NCBI GenBank assembly: GCA_016865035.1
Contig: CP018227.1
Coordinates: forward strand, 1,582,001 to 1,646,000
Reading direction: 5' to 3'
Length of the DNA: 64,000 nucleotides
Source: Kordiimonadales bacterium IMCC3096
Lineage (GTDB): Bacteria; Pseudomonadota; Alphaproteobacteria; Minwuiales; Minwuiaceae
The position numbers were made by a program, and so were the translations under genes. Position 1 is the stretch's first letter. Every line of letters begins with the position of its first letter. The notes under the pieces were generated by a model. It did not search any database and had not been told where the DNA came from. It was given only the letters and a program-made list of their open reading frames with translations. Positions 58,738 to 64,000 of the stretch are shown here, piece after piece.

Positions 58738-60018
58738 TCAGGCATCAAGCTCCATATCGGACTTCGGTGTCGAGATACAGGTAAGGCAGGAGCCCTTGTT
58801 CACCTCGGCACTGGGTTCGGTCGCATAGTTGACATCCCCCTTCAGCACGGCGGTGACACAGGTGCCGCAGGCCCCCGCGCGACAGCCGGAGTCCATGTCG
58901 ATATCGTTGGCTTCCGCGAATTCGAGGATCGAGTCCGCCGAACCGTCCCAGACAATCTCCTTCTCGGAGCGGACGAACTTCAGCTTGAAGCCCGTTGCCG
59001 GAGCCGCGCCCGCATCGGCGGGGGCGTCGGTGGACTTCTTGGACTTCACCGTCGCGGGGCCGAAGGCCTCGAAATGGATATTGGCTTCGGGAACATCCCA
59101 GTCGCGCAGGCCGTGGAACAGGCTCTCCATCATCGGGGGCGGTCCACAGAAGTAGTAATCGTAGTTGTTGGACGGCAGGACTTCCTGGAACAGCGGAGCG
59201 CCGACGCGGGCCTTGTGATGATAGTCCTTGCCCTCGACATCCGTATCATCGGGCCCCGAGTAGCAGATGCGGACGTGCACGTTCTCGTGCGCACGGTCGA
59301 TGGCTTCCAGATGCTCGCGGAAGACATGCTCCTTGCCGTTGCGGACGCCCAGGAAGAACCAGGTCTCCCGCTTCGAGCCGGATTCCACGATCGCGTTCAG
59401 CATGGACAGGACCGGCGTGATGCCGATTCCGCCGCCGATCAGGACCACCGGCGTCTGGCGATGCATATCGAGGAAGAAGTCCCCGTTCGGCGCCAGCACG
59501 TCGAGGATATCGCCCTCTTCGATGTTGTCGTGGAAGAAGTTGGAGGATGACTTGCCCACATCCGCCTTGGCCGGATCCTTCGGCGGCGGATTGCGCTTGA
59601 TCGAGACCCGGTAATATTCGCTCTTCGGGCTGTCGGAGAGGGAATAGCAGCGTGTCGTCACCTTCTTGCCCGACGGCAGGTCGAGCTTGAACGTCAGGTA
59701 CTGGCCGGGATTGAAGGGAGGCAGCGGACGTTCGTCGTGCGGGCGCAGGTAGAAGGAGCAGATGTCCTTGTTCTCGGGGTTCTTCCGCTCCACCCTGAAC
59801 TTGCGGATACCGTTCCAGGAGAGCTCGTTCTTCTGCTTGTCGAACTCGCGAACCGCCTTGATCTGTTCGACCTTCTGGCGAAGGAAACCGATCTCCTCCT
59901 GCACGCCGCGATCAACGATGCCCGCCGTGCGGAAGTTGTTGTAGATCAGGCTGAGTACATAAAACCCGAGCAAAGCCAGTACGGCGAATGCTGCGGCATT
60001 GACCAGTCCGAATTCCAT
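58738..60018 (-). CDS. Membrane-anchored NqrF-like NADH:ferredoxin-type reductase
   Basis: A 426-residue protein. One N-terminal membrane helix (about 5-27) is followed by a coiled stretch, then an FAD-binding barrel (RCYSLSDSP), an NAD-binding domain (LIGGGIGITPVLSMLNAI, CGPPPMMES), and a C-terminal plant-type [2Fe-2S] domain (CRAGACGTC, then CLTC). The order FAD-NAD-2Fe-2S is the reverse of NqrF, which has 2Fe-2S first. It would feed electrons from NADH to a membrane or periplasmic partner. It is last in an operon with two multihaem cytochromes c and an outer-membrane barrel. Confidence 0.88.
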   Translation of the reverse strand: MEFGLVNAAAFAVLALLGFYVLSLIYNNFRTAGIVDRGVQEEIGFLRQKVEQIKAVREFDKQKNELSWNGIRKFRVERKNPENKDICSFYLRPHDERPLPPFNPGQYLTFKLDLPSGKKVTTRCYSLSDSPKSEYYRVSIKRNPPPKDPAKADVGKSSSNFFHDNIEEGDILDVLAPNGDFFLDMHRQTPVVLIGGGIGITPVLSMLNAIVESGSKRETWFFLGVRNGKEHVFREHLEAIDRAHENVHVRICYSGPDDTDVEGKDYHHKARVGAPLFQEVLPSNNYDYYFCGPPPMMESLFHGLRDWDVPEANIHFEAFGPATVKSKKSTDAPADAGAAPATGFKLKFVRSEKEIVWDGSADSILEFAEANDIDMDSGCRAGACGTCVTAVLKGDVNYATEPSAEVNKGSCLTCISTPKSDMELDA

Positions 60019-60061
60019 CCCGTCCCCCTTTGGATATCGCAGGTCAGCCCCGTCCGGCGGT

Positions 60062-60089
60062 CGGGCGGGTGGATCATGCCACCCGCCCG
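60062..60089. terminator. Hairpin between barrel and reductase genes
   Basis: CGGGCGGGTGG and CCACCCGCCCG form a perfect 11-bp stem with a six-base loop. It lies in the 84-base gap and has no T-tract, so attenuation or mRNA processing between the two cistrons is the likeliest role. Confidence 0.5.
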
Positions 60090-60102
60090 TTGCCGTATCC
60101 GG

Positions 60103-61614
60103 TCAGAACTTCCGGCGAACTTCGAACCGGACACCACCGATGTCGTCGTCGTTGAAGCGAACACCGTACATGGCGTCGGCACGAAGAATCCATGCCTTCG
60201 AAATCGGCAACTGCCAGCGCACGCCCAGGGCGTACTGGTCACCGGCGATGTTTGCCTGCTCCCCATACTGCTGCACCGTCGCGGCCTCGACAACCAGCTG
60301 CTGGTCGAGGTTGAACAGATACTGCAGACCGATGGCACCACCGAAGGTGTCAGCCGCGGTATCGTCCAGGAACGGGAAGCCGGTCAGACCGTCCGTCTCG
60401 AAGTTGATACCGGTGTTGACCAGCAGGCCCTCCGCGTTGGCGAGCGGCTGCGGCCGGTTGATGCCGAGAAAGAAGTTGGCGTAGGGAATGAGCGTATAGG
60501 GCTTGTGGGTCATCCAGCTGGTTTCCAGCAGGAAGGCCATGCCGTTGCCCAGGTCCCTACCGCCGTCGTCACGCTTCTGGCGGCTGATGAACGTCCGCAG
60601 CGAGTAGCCGAAGATGTTCTTGTAGCGGGCGGACCATGAAATGCCGAGGCTGTGCAGGTCCTGGTCACCGATCTTGCTGCGGTCGGCATCGAGGATGCCG
60701 TAGCCGATTTCCAGATACCCCTCACGTGCCTCGATGAAGGCATGCGCGCCATAGGCCTGGACGCTGTGGTCAGCCACGCCGCCGCCGAGATTGCGGATCG
60801 CCGGGTTGTTCACGTCGTTGAAGCCGTAGAACAGCGTGAAATCCATGTTGGAGATGTCGAGCACCGGCGAATTCAGTGCCGGGAAGGAGAAGGCACCGCC
60901 GAAGATCGCATCATCCATCCACAGGCCGTTCTGGAAGAACAGCGGCACGAAGCCGAACGTGAACGGACGGTCCGTCTTGTAATAGTCACCCGTGATACCC
61001 GACAGGATGTTCGAGAAATCACCTTCGAAGAAGAGCGTCTCCAGATTCAGGTCAGCCTGAAGCTTGCACCCCTGATCCTTGTCGTTGCCGGCAAGCTCGC
61101 AGCGGGTGAAATCCGCGCCGCTGTCCAGCGGACGAATGAAGGCATGCAACCGCTCCGTCGACGTGATCTTCATGTCGATGTCGATGTTGAGGCGGGTCGC
61201 GATCTGGGCCAGTTCATTATTGCCGAAATCGTTGAAGGCGACGGCCGTACGCCAGTCACCAAAGGCCTGAACCGCGAAATTGGTCGGATTCAGCTCACCG
61301 AAGACCTCACTCGGCTCCGGAAGCTGTCCGGGGACATACTGCTTGCGGCCCAGTTCGAAGAGCGGGCGCGGGGCCTCGACCTCCGACTTGCCACCATAGA
61401 TGGCGAGCTGCGCATCGATATCATATGCCTGTTCCTCATAGGCCGGATCAGGCTTGAAGGCGTCATCCTGCAGTTCGACACGCTTCGCGCCGGATGACAT
61501 CTTCGGATTGTAGTCTTCAGCGGCCCATGACGGCCCGGTGAATACGGCTAGCGCCGCGACTGCCGTGAGGCTCGCGACTGACCGTCGTACGAGACGGAGA
61601 TCCAGAATACCCAA
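60103..61614 (-). CDS. Outer-membrane beta-barrel protein of cytochrome operon
   Basis: A 503-residue secreted protein with a signal peptide (about 1-31, ending SWA-A). The chain alternates short amphipathic strands and turns and ends with Phe (VRRKF), as in porin-type barrels. One Cys pair (TRCELAGNDKDQGCK) may form a disulfide. I cannot place it in a named porin family. The start is probably TTG 61614, with AGGAGGGG upstream. Sandwiched between a multihaem cytochrome and an NADH reductase gene, it may form the sheath of an electron conduit across the outer membrane or merely be a porin. Confidence 0.75.
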   Translation of the reverse strand: MGILDLRLVRRSVASLTAVAALAVFTGPSWAAEDYNPKMSSGAKRVELQDDAFKPDPAYEEQAYDIDAQLAIYGGKSEVEAPRPLFELGRKQYVPGQLPEPSEVFGELNPTNFAVQAFGDWRTAVAFNDFGNNELAQIATRLNIDIDMKITSTERLHAFIRPLDSGADFTRCELAGNDKDQGCKLQADLNLETLFFEGDFSNILSGITGDYYKTDRPFTFGFVPLFFQNGLWMDDAIFGGAFSFPALNSPVLDISNMDFTLFYGFNDVNNPAIRNLGGGVADHSVQAYGAHAFIEAREGYLEIGYGILDADRSKIGDQDLHSLGISWSARYKNIFGYSLRTFISRQKRDDGGRDLGNGMAFLLETSWMTHKPYTLIPYANFFLGINRPQPLANAEGLLVNTGINFETDGLTGFPFLDDTAADTFGGAIGLQYLFNLDQQLVVEAATVQQYGEQANIAGDQYALGVRWQLPISKAWILRADAMYGVRFNDDDIGGVRFEVRRKF

Positions 61615-61664
61615 CTTCCCCTCCTGCTCCTGACAGAGCACCTGTTATATCCGGTTGATGCTTC

Positions 61665-61686
61665 GGGGCGGCCCGCCGACCGCCCC
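61665..61686. terminator. Hairpin between cytochrome and barrel genes
   Basis: GGGGCGG and CCGCCCC pair across an eight-base loop in the 97-base gap. There is no T-tract. It probably tunes the relative amount of the two proteins. Confidence 0.4.
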
Positions 61687-61711
61687 GGCACCAATCGCGT
61701 GAGGTCCCTTC

Positions 61712-63487
61712 TTACTTGACCTCGATCTCCACAGTGTAGGGATGCATGTCCAGCATCCATTCGTTCATCGCCTGCTCCATTTCCTTCGTCGCGCCGACAA
61801 AGCGCATGAAGTAGATGGGCTCGGCACGGCTGCGCATGCGGGCCGACAGACGATAGGTTCCCGGCTTGGTCAACAGTTCACCCGGCACCGAATACTGGGC
61901 TTCCCGATCGCCCAGGGGCGGGATCGAGCGACCCTCCATCCGGATGAACTGCGGATGGTTCAGCACTGTGGTCGGCACGTTGGCCTGGCGCAGGAACGGG
62001 CGCTGGTCGATATCGAAGTTCACCGGCAGGAACATTTCCCGATCCGTACCCTTCAGGTTCGTCGTCAGGAACTTGGTCTGCAGGTTGAACAGCTGTTCAT
62101 CGTACTCGATCAGACCTGCCTGGACATCCGCCGAGTGCTGGTCCGCCATGTCACCGGCACTGTCGACATAACCCGACTCCCAGATGCGGTTGCCATCCGG
62201 ATCGGTCAGCGCGACGTTCAGCCAGATTTCCGGCTGGGCGCCAAGGCTGCCCGAAGGCAGGTTGTGCCCGGAGTTGATGTTGGTGACCAGATAGTTGAAG
62301 TCGAAGTCCTGACCGACCCGCGGGCTGCCATCGAAGAACGGACCATCCAGATGGCTGCCGTTCTCCATCACCGCGCGGCGCAGTTCCCGCTTGTACTCGA
62401 GACCTTCGATGTTCTCCTCGATGATCTCACGGGCCTCGAAGCGGTCGTCTTCCGAATCCCAGACTTCAGGGAACTTGACCTCGATCTCGCCATTGTAGAC
62501 CTTTTCCTCGAACTCCTCGGTGCCCCACCCGGCGCGGTAGTCGAACTGCAGCCATTCATCAATGGTCCAGTTCTCTGCCGCAGGGTTGTGCGGGAAGATG
62601 CCCGGGTGCGCGATCGGATAACCAGGGCCGTAGAAGGCATGGTTGTGACGGACACGGTCAGGATTGATCTCCTCACCATTCACGACAGCAGCCGGGCCGC
62701 GGGCATAGCCGTTCGGCAGGCCCGGGTCCTTGCCCATGTGGCATTCCTGGCAGGTGACGCCAGCCGCATTGGCCGGGCTGTCACGATACTGGTCCCAGAC
62801 AACCTCCAGCTTGATGCCGAGATTGACCGCCACCTGATGGCAGCTGACACAGAATTCCGACTCGGAGATCTGCGTGAACTTCACCACTTCCGTATGGATC
62901 TGGTTGCCACGCTCCTCGTCGCTGGTTGCGACGCGATAGAAGCTCTTGTCGTCCAGAACCTTCTTCAGGCCTTCGCCGTCGGAATTGGTGTAGACCGGCG
63001 AATAGATCTTGCCCGGCTCGATGCGGCGCTCACCGTTTGCCTTGGCGTAGGTATCCTTCACGCGGTGGCAGGTGATGCAGGTGATGCCCTCGCGGGAAAC
63101 CTGGCTGCGTTCCCAGAGCGGGGCCGCACGGCTTTCACCGATCGTCGTGCCGACACTCTGGTGACAGCGCACGCAGAAGGTGCCGATCGTGCCCTGGGTC
63201 AGGTTGGTGATTGCCTGCTCGAACTTGTGGAACATCGGGGAAATCGATGCATAGGCATGGTTCGAAGACGACCATTCCTTGTAGATTTCCTCATGACATG
63301 CCGCACATTTCGAAGCACTCGGGAACACTTCCTCAGAGAAGAGTTCCGTATGGGCTGCGTCGGCGGCACTGGTCTCCTGCGCGTCAACCTGCGTTGACAC
63401 GCTGAAGAACAGCACAGCTGCGAACAGCGAAAGAAACAGACGGGCCGACTTCGTGGCTACACGATGGCCCTCAAACGCGTCTAACAT
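61712..63487 (-). CDS. Pentahaem c-type cytochrome with large C-terminal domain
   Basis: A 591-residue periplasmic protein. A signal peptide (about 10-37, ending VDA-Q) is followed by five CxxCH haem motifs in the first half (CAACH, CVRCH, CITCH, CVSCH, CQECH). The first part resembles the cytochrome c554/multihaem family. The second half (from about 330) has no haem motif and looks beta-rich, with NSGHNLPSGSLGAQPEIWLNVAL typical of multihaem-cytochrome partner domains. ATG 63487 has GGAAGGAGG upstream and lies three bases past the stop of the preceding cytochrome gene. Confidence 0.88.
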   Translation of the reverse strand: MLDAFEGHRVATKSARLFLSLFAAVLFFSVSTQVDAQETSAADAAHTELFSEEVFPSASKCAACHEEIYKEWSSSNHAYASISPMFHKFEQAITNLTQGTIGTFCVRCHQSVGTTIGESRAAPLWERSQVSREGITCITCHRVKDTYAKANGERRIEPGKIYSPVYTNSDGEGLKKVLDDKSFYRVATSDEERGNQIHTEVVKFTQISESEFCVSCHQVAVNLGIKLEVVWDQYRDSPANAAGVTCQECHMGKDPGLPNGYARGPAAVVNGEEINPDRVRHNHAFYGPGYPIAHPGIFPHNPAAENWTIDEWLQFDYRAGWGTEEFEEKVYNGEIEVKFPEVWDSEDDRFEAREIIEENIEGLEYKRELRRAVMENGSHLDGPFFDGSPRVGQDFDFNYLVTNINSGHNLPSGSLGAQPEIWLNVALTDPDGNRIWESGYVDSAGDMADQHSADVQAGLIEYDEQLFNLQTKFLTTNLKGTDREMFLPVNFDIDQRPFLRQANVPTTVLNHPQFIRMEGRSIPPLGDREAQYSVPGELLTKPGTYRLSARMRSRAEPIYFMRFVGATKEMEQAMNEWMLDMHPYTVEIEVK

Positions 63488-63489
63488 CC

Positions 63490-64000
63490 TCAACCTCCTT
63501 CCCTGCCGGTTTCAGATTTTCCCTGGGCTTGATGCTGAAAACCCATCGTCCGATTGAAACCTGGCTCCAGGTGGTACTCATGACAAAGCTGACAGTCCTG
63601 CCGGACCTTGCCCGCAGTATGACACTGCGTGCACGTTTCCTGCGAGACCGGCAGGAAGCCCGGAGCGAATTTCGTTGCGTCGTGTTGCTTGTATGACGCA
63701 GCGAACTCCGCCTGCAGATCCTGCTTGTGGCACGTCGTGCACAGGGTGCCCGGCCCAAGCAGGTTAACATGCGGCCTGTGGTCGTATTCGACGTACGGGC
63801 GATCAGTCACAGATTGATACCCCCATTCCACTTTCAGGCCAGTGATATTCTCGGCTGCTTCCGACCCGCCGTCGGTGACTTGGGTCACAGCGTGGCATTT
63901 CGTGCAGTTACCGAGACCGAATTCGGAGGTCAGCAGGTCGCTCAGTGCCGCCGCCTGCTCGATCACCACATCGTCCGCTTCGGCTGCCTTCGCGGCCTGT
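63490..64000 (-). CDS. Multihaem c-type cytochrome (partial, runs off right edge)
   Basis: The visible 169 residues are the C-terminal part, with the N-terminus beyond base 64000. Four CxxCH motifs are seen (CTKCH, CTTCH, CTQCH, CQLCH) in 159 residues, a dense packing like NapC/NrfB or MtrA-type modules. The tail after the last haem is short and Gln/Gly-rich. It opens the visible operon and its stop lies almost on the start of the pentahaem gene. Total haem number is unknown. Confidence 0.88.
   Translation of the reverse strand, partial: QAAKAAEADDVVIEQAAALSDLLTSEFGLGNCTKCHAVTQVTDGGSEAAENITGLKVEWGYQSVTDRPYVEYDHRPHVNLLGPGTLCTTCHKQDLQAEFAASYKQHDATKFAPGFLPVSQETCTQCHTAGKVRQDCQLCHEYHLEPGFNRTMGFQHQAQGKSETGREGG

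Overview
The window is GC-rich, densely coded chromosomal DNA of an aerobic alphaproteobacterium, most likely of the Rhodospirillales or a close relative. This rests on gene content: an Irr-type Fur regulator next to fabA-fabB-fabI, trxB followed by a MDWDKLRIF-type LysR regulator, an rpiB-glyA-nrdR run, a RibB with a degenerate GTP-cyclohydrolase-II tail, a PHB depolymerase, and a TTAA-N7-TTAA (CtrA-type) site. I found no rRNA, tRNA, CRISPR array, prophage or transposase gene. The mobile-like component is a family of long interspersed palindromes.

Layout. 1-6.5 kb: SH3-domain protein (cut by the left edge), small helical protein, Ca2+/Na+-type exchanger, pteridine-reductase-like SDR, an AT-rich convergent gap with a consensus DnaA box, aromatic amino-acid decarboxylase, trxB and LysR. 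6.5-9 kb: probable small RNA with repeated CCTCC segments ending in a very strong terminator, an acyl-CoA dehydrogenase, ExoD. 9-13.5 kb: copper-resistance operon (small secreted protein, cupredoxin, CopA with a Met/His repeat, CopB) and a DinB-fold protein. 13.6-16.3 kb: hybrid histidine kinase plus single-domain response regulator. 16.4-22.1 kb: ribD-ribE-ribB-ribH-nusB-thiL and a FliL-like protein. 22.2-29.6 kb: glutamine-synthetase-like enzyme diverging from N-formylglutamate amidohydrolase and an isochorismatase-like hydrolase, then PxpA, biotin carrier, biotin carboxylase, PxpB, PxpC. 29.7-33.4 kb: MaoC hydratase, DUF3501, Fe-S oxidoreductase, rubrerythrin, irr. 33.5-36.1 kb: fabA-fabB-fabI. 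36.4-38.8 kb: rpiB-glyA-nrdR. 39-48 kb: acyl-CoA dehydrogenase, two crotonase-family enzymes, a glutathionylspermidine synthetase/amidase interrupted by an amber codon, a Rieske dioxygenase pair, a CoA ligase and TetR. 48-54 kb: PNK-type kinase, acyl/oxalyl-CoA ligase, GlpD-derived protein, PhaZ, dienelactone hydrolase, GST. 54-58.6 kb: rpmB, Baeyer-Villiger-type monooxygenase, lipoprotein hydrolase, NTF2-like protein, uracil-DNA glycosylase. 58.7-64 kb: electron-transfer operon of two multihaem cytochromes c, an outer-membrane barrel and a membrane-anchored NqrF-like reductase, cut by the right edge.

The most notable points are: the PxpA/biotin-carrier/biotin-carboxylase/PxpB/PxpC operon, which carries all the parts of a split urea-carboxylase-like enzyme; the multihaem cytochrome/barrel/NADH-reductase operon, a possible electron conduit across the envelope; the small RNA at about 6.68-6.82 kb; an Irr-box-like palindrome abutting the rubrerythrin promoter; a CtrA-type site before the kinase/receiver pair; the TGG-to-TAG break in the glutathionylspermidine gene; and five copies of a long palindromic element, one of them nested inside remains of another. 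All functional statements are from reading the sequence and family knowledge; no database search was run.
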